DNA of 64,000 bases from Chitinophagaceae bacterium (GTDB lineage Bacteria > Bacteroidota > Bacteroidia > Chitinophagales > Chitinophagaceae). The position numbers were made by a program, and so were the translations under genes. Every line of letters begins with the position of its first letter. The first letter of the stretch is position 1. The stretch is taken from positions 271,036-335,035 of the forward strand of contig JAFKGQ010000014.1 of the NCBI GenBank assembly GCA_017307755.1, in the 5' to 3' direction. Below the pieces are notes generated by a model. That model made no database searches, had not been told where the DNA came from, and saw only the letters and a program-made list of their open reading frames with translations. Below are positions 26,797-34,148 of this stretch, piece after piece.

Positions 26797-28224
26797 TTAC
26801 CAGATCCGGCGCGTAATGCCTATGTTCAGGCCTGCGCTCATAATGGATAGGCTGCCCGTGCCGACGCCGGTCAACGGTACTCTTACGAATGGTTCGAGTC
26901 TGAGATTACCTATCTTACCCAGCCGCTGTTCAAATCCGACACTAAAGTCTAATATAGAGAACCAATATTTATAGGGTGTGGTATACGACCACGTCTTCTT
27001 CCAGTTAGGGTCCCAGGCAGTGCTGCCTGTAAAGGTGTACGTCTCCCCGGTCATCAGATAATTCGAAAAACCTACGGTGGCAAACCATTTTATCTTATCC
27101 CCTCTGGAGAAATTATATCTTACGTTCAGAGGTATTTCCCACATATTGCAAAAACCATCCGCGGTTTTTATATTGTAATTGTTAAGCTGTGGCACCTTCT
27201 CCTTGGAAAAATATTCGCCATCCGTATAGTATTTCTTCCGGTCATAATACAAGCCTGTCTCGATAGACCAACGGCTGTTAAAGCTGTAACCCAGCAGCAA
27301 TCCAAAATTGTAACCTACGCTTTTTACAGATTGCATTTTGATCGTGCTAAGATCAGGGGACCCAAGAATACCTACGTAAAAAGACGGCTTTGGTTTTTGC
27401 AGTTTGGTTTTATCTTTCTGCGCGGTCTTTTGCTGTGTTGTTGCCGCCGCACCAGCCTTCACAGGTATATTGACATTCACAGTCCCTTTGGTTGTGGCCA
27501 GTGACACCTTTCTGTCCACTTGCCGGGCTGCTGCGACAGTCGCCACCCCGTCTACATTATCCGTTGCCACGCCTGTATTATTCTGGGTCTTTGCCGCCCG
27601 TCCGATCTTGTCCGCTTGTTCGATGTTGTCCGCTTGTCCGCTCTTGTCAGCCCGCCCGATGTTGTCCGGTTGTCCGTTCCTGTCATGCTGTTTTCTTTCT
27701 CTTCCGGCTGTCACCCTCGCTTCTCTCCCTGCGGTATACCGGCTTTCTCCATTTCCGGCGACCTTATCTCCTCCTGTTGTCGTATGCGCTGCGCTTCCAA
27801 TGCTCTTTCCAGCATCACTGGTCTTCCCTCCATCCCCTATTTTATCATCGCCTGCCTCCGTACTCTTTCCAGCATCTTCCGTTTGTCCCGCCTCCGTGCT
27901 TTCTCCTCCTGGCTTCTCGTCCCCGGTCATTGCCTTGGGAGCCGAAGTCTGTTTTCCCCCGGCAGTCTCCGTCAAATGCGCCCGGCCCGATGTCGTATGC
28001 CAGGCAAAGTAGGCCCCCCCGCCCAGCGGCAGTAAGAGGAAGAGCCAGAAAAACCTGCGTCGCTTCCGCCTTTCCTCCATAACTACAGGAGGCAGGATTA
28101 GGGAAGGGTCTTTCTCCAGGTCGGCCACCAACTTTGCGAAGTCGGCACTATCCGTCCTCAGCGGGTACTTTTCAGCAGCCCGCCTCAAAAGATCGTCCAG
28201 GTTATTGTCATTTACGTTTGACAT
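26797..28224 (-). CDS. putative dual-membrane-spanning anti-sigma factor (cytoplasmic segment, TM helix, disordered linker, outer membrane barrel)
   Basis: A 475-residue protein with a striking layout. Residues 1-54 are charged and cytoplasmic. A basic ERRKRRR stretch is followed by one TM helix (about 58-74, FFWLFLLLPLGGGAYFAW). Residues ~77-280 are a low-complexity linker rich in G, A, D, T and K with short repeats (AGKSTEAG, QADNIEQADKIG). Residues ~281-475 are an OmpW/PorT-like beta-barrel ending in the terminal strand LNIGITRRIW. One chain would therefore span both membranes. It overlaps the ECF sigma gene upstream by 13 bp, the place of an anti-sigma factor. It matches the architecture of the Dma family described in Bacteroides. 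Homology at residue level was not tested. Confidence 0.7.
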   Translation of the reverse strand: MSNVNDNNLDDLLRRAAEKYPLRTDSADFAKLVADLEKDPSLILPPVVMEERRKRRRFFWLFLLLPLGGGAYFAWHTTSGRAHLTETAGGKQTSAPKAMTGDEKPGGESTEAGQTEDAGKSTEAGDDKIGDGGKTSDAGKSIGSAAHTTTGGDKVAGNGESRYTAGREARVTAGRERKQHDRNGQPDNIGRADKSGQADNIEQADKIGRAAKTQNNTGVATDNVDGVATVAAARQVDRKVSLATTKGTVNVNIPVKAGAAATTQQKTAQKDKTKLQKPKPSFYVGILGSPDLSTIKMQSVKSVGYNFGLLLGYSFNSRWSIETGLYYDRKKYYTDGEYFSKEKVPQLNNYNIKTADGFCNMWEIPLNVRYNFSRGDKIKWFATVGFSNYLMTGETYTFTGSTAWDPNWKKTWSYTTPYKYWFSILDFSVGFEQRLGKIGNLRLEPFVRVPLTGVGTGSLSIMSAGLNIGITRRIW

Positions 28225-28787
28225 AATATTGTTTCCGTATTCTCCGCGGTCAGCGCCTTTTGTAAATGGGCGCGGGCCTTGGAGAGGTTAGATTTAGAGG
28301 TTCCCGTAGTGATACCCAGCATCTTGGCTATTTCCGGATGCGAGTACCCTTCGATGACATGTAGGTTGAACACCATCCGGTATGCCGGCGGCAACTCCTT
28401 GATCATGATCATCAACTCTTTGTACAACAAAGAGTTATCAGACGATTGTCCTTCGTCCTTATGCTCCCATACATGTTCGGGGATAGGATAGGAAGGATGA
28501 TTGTTCATTTCCCTGCGCATATAGTCAATGGCAGCGTTGATGACCACCCTTCGTATCCATCCGATCAGCAGCATTTCCAACTTATCTATATCCCTTACCT
28601 CAAAACGGCTGAAGTTCCTGAACATCTTCAAAAAAGCGTCATGGGTCACTTCCACCGCCTGCTCATAAGTATTTACATAGCGGAATGCTATCTTCAGGCA
28701 AAGCCCATAATACTGGTCGTACAGCATTTGCTGGCTCTGGCGATCCTGGTTTGCGCATCCACTGATAATATGAAGCAATTTTTCCAA
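28212..28787 (-). CDS. ECF sigma-70 family RNA polymerase sigma factor
   Basis: A 191-residue ECF sigma factor. Region 2 runs from ISGCANQDRQSQQMLYDQYYGLCLKIAFRYV through VTHDAFLKMFRNFSRF, and region 4 includes ELPPAYRMVFNLHVIEGYSHPEIAKMLGITTGTSKSNLSKARAHLQKAL. There is no ATG early enough: the frame opens after a TAA with ATT TTG GAA, so TTG 28787 is taken as start. ATG 28727 would cut into region 2. It is followed, with a 13-bp overlap, by the membrane-spanning anti-sigma candidate. It probably controls its own operon in response to an outer-membrane signal. Confidence 0.92.
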   Translation of the reverse strand: MEKLLHIISGCANQDRQSQQMLYDQYYGLCLKIAFRYVNTYEQAVEVTHDAFLKMFRNFSRFEVRDIDKLEMLLIGWIRRVVINAAIDYMRREMNNHPSYPIPEHVWEHKDEGQSSDNSLLYKELMIMIKELPPAYRMVFNLHVIEGYSHPEIAKMLGITTGTSKSNLSKARAHLQKALTAENTETILCQT

Positions 28788-28844
28788 AATCTCTCTGACT
28801 TGCCTGAATTAGAATGAATAATGTTCTAGTCTAAACGCCTCCTT

Positions 28845-29381
28845 TTATTGGGGGGTTGCCTCTCCGGTCTTGTCTTCCAACAAAAAACGGACAGTCACAA
28901 GCAATTGTCCATTATGTCGCATGGTATGTTCCGCGGCATGGAATAAGAGTCCCAGGACGGTAGAGTGTATCTTTTTCCGCCCTACTTGTCGTACTTGGGT
29001 TAATTCGGATTCGGGTGTGCCCTCCAGTTGACGAATAGCCAGGTCCACCTGCCGGCTGAATTGTTGTAGAAGTCCCGCCAGGTTGATCTCCGGGTTTCGG
29101 TAGCCTTCGGCATTGAGCGCCAATAATTGATATTCAGTGAGGGAATGTCCTTTTGCGTAAGTAAAAAGCCTGTCCAGCACACCAGTCAGGTGCTGCAGGT
29201 GAAAACCCGGGGAGGCTACTCCCACAGGTTGTTCCCAAAGCAGGTCCTCCGGGAAGCCTTTCATAAGAGCCATCACTTCTTCACGCGCCTGTAGCAGAGC
29301 ATGCGCCACGGGCTGCAGCAGAGGGGGAACGTCGGACAGGGGGCCCCGCAGCCATACTTCGGGAAGTGTCGGTGTAGTCAT
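28845..29381 (-). CDS. DinB family (DfsB-like) protein
   Basis: A 178-residue four-helix-bundle protein of the DinB/YfiT type. The metal-site His residues are visible in FHLQHLTGVLDRLFTYAKG (first helix pair) and in VLGLLFHAAEHTMRHNGQLLVTVRFL at the C-terminus, giving the three-His arrangement of DinB domains. Such proteins are putative metal-dependent hydrolases or thiol (bacillithiol) transferases. It stands alone: 57 bp separate it from the sigma gene downstream, and 81 bp separate it from the LytTR gene upstream. Confidence 0.85.
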   Translation of the reverse strand: MTTPTLPEVWLRGPLSDVPPLLQPVAHALLQAREEVMALMKGFPEDLLWEQPVGVASPGFHLQHLTGVLDRLFTYAKGHSLTEYQLLALNAEGYRNPEINLAGLLQQFSRQVDLAIRQLEGTPESELTQVRQVGRKKIHSTVLGLLFHAAEHTMRHNGQLLVTVRFLLEDKTGEATPQ

Positions 29382-29462
29382 AAAACCCTATAAAACACCT
29401 GACAAGATACCACTTTTATCGGTGATATTGGAGATCAAAATATCCCTAAAAACATCCGGAGA

Positions 29463-29942
29463 TCAGCATATTTCCAGGTCGGAAAGGATGTCTTTCCTGG
29501 ACGCTTCGCTGGCTACGATCGTCACAGTCGACGGTAAGGCATTCTTGTATTGTTCGCCGATGGCAATATTCATTCCCGGGAGATAAACGAATTTGTTGTC
29601 AAAGGATAGTATCCTTTCGATGCTGACAATATACCCCCTGTGCACACGGCAAAAAAGATCAGGCGGCAAAATACTCTCCCATTGTTTAAGCGTGATGAGC
29701 ACCATGGCGCTCCGGTCTGTCATTACGAGGCGCGTATAATTCTTGCGGGCCTCGATATAGAGGATGTTGTGAAGATCAACTTTCACGTTTCTGCCGTCCT
29801 GACGAATAAAGAAAAATGATTGCACGAGCTGTTTTTTTTCAAGTGATGATAAAGTATTGACCTTTGAGGGCATTAAGGTCGCGACAGATGCAGACAGGTA
29901 ATTAACAGGGCTCAGCGGCAACTGACTCCAGCAGGAATACAT
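29463..29942 (-). CDS. LytTR-domain DNA-binding protein
   Basis: A 159-residue protein from ATG 29942 (the open frame reaches TTG 29963, and internal ATG 29876 at MPSKVN is another candidate start). The C-terminal ~100 residues are a LytTR DNA-binding domain: FFFIRQDGRNVKVDLHNILYIEARKNYTRLVMTD, then FCRVHRGYIVSIERILSF and the late strand IAIGEQYKNAL. There is no receiver domain or membrane segment, so it is a stand-alone regulator and its signal is unclear. It reads away from the gene-free region that holds the sRNA candidate. Confidence 0.85.
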   Translation of the reverse strand: MYSCWSQLPLSPVNYLSASVATLMPSKVNTLSSLEKKQLVQSFFFIRQDGRNVKVDLHNILYIEARKNYTRLVMTDRSAMVLITLKQWESILPPDLFCRVHRGYIVSIERILSFDNKFVYLPGMNIAIGEQYKNALPSTVTIVASEASRKDILSDLEIC

Positions 29943-30106
29943 AATTATTCCTTTTATCAGCAAATAGTTTTGATGGATAGTCAGGCCTCAATAATGCAAT
30001 TTTAACTACCAAAGTAAATAATATTACTTAGTTAAAAAAAAATTATCCCTCCGTGTACTCACCTTCCTGCACATACCTGCAAAAACCCTCAGCGCTAAAA
30101 ACAATC

Positions 30107-30132
30107 AAGGGCTTTGTAGAAACAAAACCCTT
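30107..30132 (-). terminator. hairpin with TGTAGAAACA core (terminator-like, minus orientation)
   Basis: On the plus strand AAGGG-C-TTTGT-AGAA-ACAAA-A-CCCTT forms a 10-bp stem with one C/A mismatch. Read on the minus strand it is followed, after a short gap, by a T run (TTGTTTTTAG). It shares the TGT-AGAA-ACA core with the terminator at 30421-30451. No coding gene ends just upstream on that strand. Confidence 0.4.
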
Positions 30133-30420
30133 TGTGGACCTAAGTCACATGAGAAAACACTACACTTAATATAACTAAAAACAAACTCTTGTGGTCGTCA
30201 CTATTGGAATGGTGCCCCAAATTATACGTTTCCTTTTCAGGGTTGAAAAAAACTACATGAACAGCATAAAGACCTACACGAATTGTCAGTTTGACATTAT
30301 AAAATGCGGTCGAATTTGACTGGGGAGCCCTAAATTTTTAGCAAATTTTAGCTTTTGCGGGGAGAAGAAAATAAATAGGAATGAAAATGTTATTTATATG
30401 TAAAATCTTACCTACATTGC

Positions 30421-30451
30421 AAAAAAAAAGCCCCATGTAGAAACAAAGGGC
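30421..30451 (-). terminator. Rho-independent terminator of the candidate sRNA
   Basis: On the minus strand GCCC-TT-TGT-TTCT-ACA-TG-GGGC is followed directly by nine T residues, a canonical intrinsic terminator. No protein-coding gene on this strand lies within the 250 bp upstream, which is why a non-coding transcript is proposed. Confidence 0.7.
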
Positions 30452-30579
30452 GCTAACGATTGCTTGCCATATGAAAAAAGGTAGTAATATCTTTTGTGCT
30501 GATTTACTCAGCTTTATGTCGAATGAGCCTCTTACGAATGCCTGCTAAACGATTGCTGCCATATTTTTATCTCATTCTC
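30421..30579 (-). ncRNA. candidate structured small RNA (about 158 nt) with its own promoter and terminator
   Basis: Nothing codes here, but the minus strand has all parts of a small RNA gene. The promoter is TTAG-N20-TACTTTTG (30616-30585). Predicted transcription starts near 30579. GAATGAG (30577-30571) can pair with CTCATTC (30527-30521), and a perfect GCTGA/TCAGC hairpin lies at 30512-30498. Two near-identical 21-nt motifs (30564-30544 and 30472-30452; core GCAATCGTTTAGC / GCAATCGTTAGC) lie one in the first stem-loop and one just before the terminator. The RNA ends in a GC hairpin followed by nine T. The repeated motif is a likely target-pairing or protein-binding site. The class is unknown and expression is untested. 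Confidence 0.55.
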
Positions 30580-30584
30580 TACAA

Positions 30585-30616
30585 CAAAAGTACGATCCAC
30601 CAGTTTGCCTTTCTAA
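30585..30616 (-). promoter_or_regulatory. Bacteroidota-type promoter for the candidate sRNA
   Basis: The exact -7 consensus TAnnTTTG occurs as TACTTTTG (30592-30585). A one-mismatch -33 box TTAG (30616-30613) lies 20 nt upstream, the spacing expected for the Bacteroidota housekeeping sigma factor. It points leftward into the gene-free region. Confidence 0.5.
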
Positions 30617-30705
30617 TCATATTTTTGGCGAGTTAATTATGTCAAAATGATATTTTCAGTGAGAAAGCCCTTGACAGGATTGAATTTCAGGATAATTACT
30701 TCATT

Positions 30706-32298
30706 ATGGCCAACCGGTTTTCAGATACCTTATTCCAGCTTATTCATTCACTCGAAAAAGCCGAAAAAAGGCATTTTAAATTATATATCAAGCGGAGTTC
30801 CACCAAGGAAGACCTTAAGATCGTTCAGTTATTCGACGCCCTGGACAAGTTGAACGACTATGATGAAAAAGCTTTGTTGAAAAAGTTGCCCGGTATCGAA
30901 AAACCGCAGCTCTCCAATCTAAAGACGCATCTTTACAAACAGATCCTGGCCAGTCTCCGGCTTTTAAAAAGCGCAGACAGCATCGACTTGCAGTTGAATG
31001 AAATGTTCGACTACGCTCATATACTTTATAAAAAAGGCTTATTTCAGCAAAGCCTCCGGTTGATCGATCGGGCAAAGGACATGGCAAAGGCCAATCAGAA
31101 ATTCAATTTCCTCGCGTTGGCCCTGGGGTTGGAGAAAAGGATAGAAACCCTTCACATCACCCATAGCATGCAAATGCGCGCCGAACAATTGTCCGCGGAG
31201 TCGCTGGAAGTATCCGGGCGCATAGATATGGTGGCGCGTCTGTCAAACCTGGCCTTGCTGGTATACAGCTGGTATATCAAGAATGGACATGCGCGGAATG
31301 AAAAGGATGAACTGCGCATCAAGGAGTTCATCGAGGAGCAGTTGCCCCCGGAGGCCTGGAAACAAACTGGTTTTTACGAGCGGCTGTATCTGTACCAGAT
31401 CTATAACTGGTATGCTTTTATCCGGCAGGATTTCCTGATGTATTACCGGTACTCGCAAAAATGGCGCGATCTTTTTGAAGAGGAACCCCTGATGATCCGT
31501 GTAGAAACCAGCCACTACATCAAGGCCTTGCATAATTTGCTAAACGCCCATTTTGACCTGAGGAATCACCAGCAGTTTGAGATCGTCCTGCGGCAATTCG
31601 AAACGTTCGCGCTTTCGGACAGGGTCCGGGAGAATGATAACTTTCGTATCCAGTCTTTTGTATATATCACTACCGCCAAGATCAACCAGGTTTTTATGCG
31701 GGGCAATTTCACGGAAGGATTGTCCATGGTGCCTGAGATCGAACAGCAACTGGCGGAATACGATCTTTTCATCGACAGACACCGCCTCCTGGTGTTGAAC
31801 TATAAGATCGCCTCCCTATATTTTGGCAACGGCGATTATGCCACCTGTATAGACTACCTGCAACGCATCATCAACGATCAGGTAGATATGCGCAATGACC
31901 TCCAGAGCTATGCCAGGGTCTTACACCTCATGGCCCATTATGAGCTGGGCAATTTCGAACTGATGGAATCCCTTACCAAGTCGGTGTATCGTTTTATGGC
32001 TAAAAAGGAAAACCTCACACGGGTGGAAGAGGAAATGTTCAAGTTCCTGCGTACCTCTTTCCATATGTCCCGGCATTCTTTAAAAGCCGAATTCGAGAAA
32101 TTCCTAGAGAAGATCAAACATTTCGAAAGAAATCGTTTTGAAACCCGGGCATTTGCCTACCTGGACCTTGTATCCTGGGTGGAAAGCAAGGTTTACATGA
32201 AACCCATGAGCGAGATCATCAGGGAAAAATACCTCACCAGCAAGAAGAGGCATTATAATGTGGAAGAGGATGTTATTCAGCCGGAGACAGTCAAATAG
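30706..32298 (+). CDS. hypothetical helical-repeat (TPR-like) protein
   Basis: A 530-residue protein that I do not recognise as a named family. It is almost entirely alpha-helical with repeating 30-40-residue helix pairs, for example LFQQSLRLIDRAKDMAKANQKFNFLALALGLEKR and LLVLNYKIASLYFGNGDYATCIDYLQRIIND, which suggests TPR-like repeats. The N-terminus (MANRFSDTLFQLIHSLEKAEKRHFKLYIKR) is basic, with no signal peptide or membrane helix, so it is probably cytoplasmic. Similar long repeat proteins occur in Bacteroidota genomes without known function. It stands alone, and its stop codon abuts a decayed sigma-factor fragment. Confidence 0.7.
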   Translation: MANRFSDTLFQLIHSLEKAEKRHFKLYIKRSSTKEDLKIVQLFDALDKLNDYDEKALLKKLPGIEKPQLSNLKTHLYKQILASLRLLKSADSIDLQLNEMFDYAHILYKKGLFQQSLRLIDRAKDMAKANQKFNFLALALGLEKRIETLHITHSMQMRAEQLSAESLEVSGRIDMVARLSNLALLVYSWYIKNGHARNEKDELRIKEFIEEQLPPEAWKQTGFYERLYLYQIYNWYAFIRQDFLMYYRYSQKWRDLFEEEPLMIRVETSHYIKALHNLLNAHFDLRNHQQFEIVLRQFETFALSDRVRENDNFRIQSFVYITTAKINQVFMRGNFTEGLSMVPEIEQQLAEYDLFIDRHRLLVLNYKIASLYFGNGDYATCIDYLQRIINDQVDMRNDLQSYARVLHLMAHYELGNFELMESLTKSVYRFMAKKENLTRVEEEMFKFLRTSFHMSRHSLKAEFEKFLEKIKHFERNRFETRAFAYLDLVSWVESKVYMKPMSEIIREKYLTSKKRHYNVEEDVIQPETVK

Positions 32299-32300
32299 AC

Positions 32301-32386
32301 AGAGATCGAAGATTTACCCCGCAGCTGCCGCACCGTCTTTAAAATGGCCTACATCGATGGCGTGTCGGCATGTCCAATAGCCAGAA
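32301..32386 (+). pseudogene. fragment of an ECF sigma factor gene (decayed duplicate)
   Basis: About 80 bp match codons of the intact sigma gene at 33786-33864, which encode LPRSCRTVFKMAYIDGMSNSQ. They are nearly identical apart from a few substitutions and an 8-nt insertion (GTGTCGGC) that shifts the frame. No start, no region 2 and no C-terminal end remain. It begins directly after the stop codon of the helical-repeat gene. It is the scar of a duplicated sigma-factor locus. Confidence 0.85.
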
Positions 32387-32407
32387 GGGCTTTCATTGTT
32401 CGTTTGT

Positions 32408-32470
32408 TAAGAAACTTTTAAGTTTTCTTGATCTTTTTGAGTACAATTGCGCTTTCCCGACATCATATAG
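32408..32470 (+). repeat. diverged copy of the sigma/fecR intergenic leader
   Basis: This stretch aligns without gaps to 34044-34106, upstream of the intact fecR gene, at roughly three quarters identity. Shared blocks are TTAAGAAA, TTTTTGAGTACAA and CCCGACAT/CCTGACGT-CAT. Together with the sigma fragment just before it, it shows that a sigma-fecR junction was duplicated and mostly lost here. The conserved TTTTTGAGTACAA block may be a regulatory or promoter element of fecR. The remaining bases up to 32649 hold nothing else recognisable. Confidence 0.65.
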
Positions 32471-32649
32471 TATTAGCATCTTCTCAGGCCCTTCAAGCAT
32501 CGGCTTCTGTTACCATCAGGGATATTGCCCTGGTAAAGAGGATGTTTCCAATTTATCCATGTTAATGTAAGGTATGCACTTCGTCAGTTGACACGATGAT
32601 ACATTCAACTGGCTAAGGCACCATTTTGCCAAATTTTATAAAGATTGGA

Positions 32650-33204
32650 ATGACAAATACATTACCCATACTACTCACTTGGGATAAAGGACAAGCTTTT
32701 GCAGAACGAATGTCCAGGCAGGTTCTCGGGCTGGAAGGGTATACGGATATAGATCCACAAAGTCCTATGGGGGGACCAGACGGCTTGAAGGATATCATCT
32801 GCTCAAAAGTGGGAAAGAAGTTTATTGTAGGGTGCTACTTTCCTTCCCGGCAACAAAAATTTTCTGCCATAAAAACAAAATTCCGGTCGGATTTTTCCGG
32901 AGTAATTAAAAATACAGCACATGGATTTATATTTATTACAAATCAAAGGATTACACCTGCTCAACGAAAGGAATTATCAAAAACCTGCAATGTCAAAATC
33001 ATCATATTTCATGGTGAGAGAATAGCTGGTATCCTGGATAGCCCTGAAGGTTATAGCATTCGCTATGAATATCTTGGCATAGAGCCTACGACAGCCGAAT
33101 TAATGGCATTATGCTTGGGTGCAAAAAAGGAACGAGAGGAGATCAAAAAAACTCTGACAGAGATCCATACACTTATTTCTAAGACATGTCTTAAAGGGAT
33201 ATGA
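32650..33204 (+). CDS. hypothetical protein with restriction-endonuclease-like domain
   Basis: A 184-residue protein from ATG 32650 (the frame extends to TTG 32626). The segment SPMGGPDGLKDIICSKVGKKFIVGCYFPSRQQKF has the spacing of a PD-(D/E)XK-type nuclease core (acidic residues, then a beta-strand and a Q/K-rich strand). The pattern continues with FSGVIKNTAHGFIFITNQRITPAQRKEL and GERIAGILDSPEGYSIRYEYLGIEPT. I associate this arrangement with N-terminal domains of defence-type NTPases. Here it is free-standing and ends in a coiled-coil-like KKEREEIKKTLTEIHTLIS. It is AT-rich compared with its surroundings, suggesting transfer. Function is inferred, not shown. Confidence 0.5.
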   Translation: MTNTLPILLTWDKGQAFAERMSRQVLGLEGYTDIDPQSPMGGPDGLKDIICSKVGKKFIVGCYFPSRQQKFSAIKTKFRSDFSGVIKNTAHGFIFITNQRITPAQRKELSKTCNVKIIIFHGERIAGILDSPEGYSIRYEYLGIEPTTAELMALCLGAKKEREEIKKTLTEIHTLISKTCLKGI

Positions 33205-33278
33205 TAATGAGATTTTTAACTTCTAAAAGACAGTTCAATCATTAAACTAAATTAAAAAGTTCGCAAAATTCCTGCGTT

Positions 33279-33309
33279 TTTGTCAAATCATCTTTTTAAA
33301 TTAGCATCG
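33279..33309 (+). promoter_or_regulatory. possible promoter of the sigma/FecR locus
   Basis: A -33 TTTG (33279-33282) is followed after 19 nt by TAGCATCG (33302-33309), which keeps the TA of the -7 box but deviates in the last four positions. It lies about 90 bp before the sigma gene start in a 193-bp intergenic region with no other feature. Confidence 0.3.
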
Positions 33310-33397
33310 TATGAACTAAACCGCACTCCTTTTAGTACCTTATAACGACCGTTTGCCACTTGTCCAATCCTGATCCAACTATTTTTCCATACCATGC

Positions 33398-34012
33398 ATG
33401 GAGGCATATCTGATGGAGCACCCCTTTGACGATCTTATTGTCCAGTTTAACCAAGGTGACACCGAGGCGTTCACGGCTATCTATAACAGGTATTATTCCA
33501 CCCTTTATTATTTTGTAAAAAGGTTCATTCCGGAGCGTGAAGATGCGGAAGACATCACGGCTGATGTATTTGTCAAACTATGGAAACTCCGTACTAATCT
33601 AAAGACTATCAAGAATATAGAGGCATTTCTTTATGTAACTGGCCGGAATGCCTGTCTGGATTTTCTCCGTCATATACATCGGAAGAATATACGACAGAAA
33701 GAACTCATCCATGCTCTTTTATATCAGCCGGAAGAAGGCCGGCTGGAAGAAGATGTACAAACCCTCGTGCTGCAGGCCATCCATGCAGAAATAGAAAAAT
33801 TACCCCGCAGTTGCCGCACCGTCTTTAAAATGGCCTACATCGATGGCATGTCCAATAGCCAGATCGCAGAAGCCCTGGGCGTCAACAACCAGTCTGTCCG
33901 CAATCACAAACTACGCGCAGCCAAGCTATTACGCATCGCTATATTAAACAGGAATATGTTGGTGGGCGTCTTTATCACCGTATACTTTACCATCCTTCGT
34001 CTGTTCGAATAA
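33398..34012 (+). CDS. ECF sigma-70 family sigma factor (FecI-like, trans-envelope signalling)
   Basis: A 204-residue ECF sigma factor. Region 2 is IVQFNQGDTEAFTAIYNRYYSTLYYFVKRFIPEREDAEDITADVFVKLWK, and region 4 is IEKLPRSCRTVFKMAYIDGMSNSQIAEALGVNNQSVRNHKLRAAKLL. The C-terminus has a hydrophobic tail (LVGVFITVYFTILRLF), common in Bacteroidota FecI-like factors. ATG 33398 is used; ATG 33413 (MEHPFDD) is an alternative. FecR and an STN-containing SusC follow, the standard arrangement in which ligand binding at the outer membrane releases the sigma factor. Part of the gene is duplicated as a fragment at 32301-32386. Confidence 0.93.
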   Translation: MEAYLMEHPFDDLIVQFNQGDTEAFTAIYNRYYSTLYYFVKRFIPEREDAEDITADVFVKLWKLRTNLKTIKNIEAFLYVTGRNACLDFLRHIHRKNIRQKELIHALLYQPEEGRLEEDVQTLVLQAIHAEIEKLPRSCRTVFKMAYIDGMSNSQIAEALGVNNQSVRNHKLRAAKLLRIAILNRNMLVGVFITVYFTILRLFE

Positions 34013-34148
34013 CCTCAGTTAATTTATCTCTGTTATGTGATCATTAAGAAATTTTTAAATTTCTGTGATTTTTTTGAGTACAAGGGTACGTCCCTGACGT
34101 CATAAGATAATAAGGTTTATCTATTACCCGCAACCATTGTTATCTATT

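Noticed and set aside
27590..27680. Short tandem-like repeats (units of about 15 bp with CTTGTCCG and GATGTTGTCCG)
   Set aside because: They encode the repeating NIGRADKSGQADNIEQ-type linker in frame and lack the spacer/repeat regularity of a CRISPR or the flanks of a mobile repeat.
27404..28082. Three long overlapping plus-strand open frames rich in Pro, Ser, Cys and Leu
   Set aside because: They are antisense shadows of the low-complexity linker of the anti-sigma-like gene; composition follows from the repeats and no start context or family pattern is present.
32301..32470. Interpretation of the sigma fragment as an insertion-sequence remnant
   Set aside because: There are no terminal inverted repeats, transposase pieces or target-site duplications; both parts align to the neighbouring sigma/fecR locus, so local duplication explains them.
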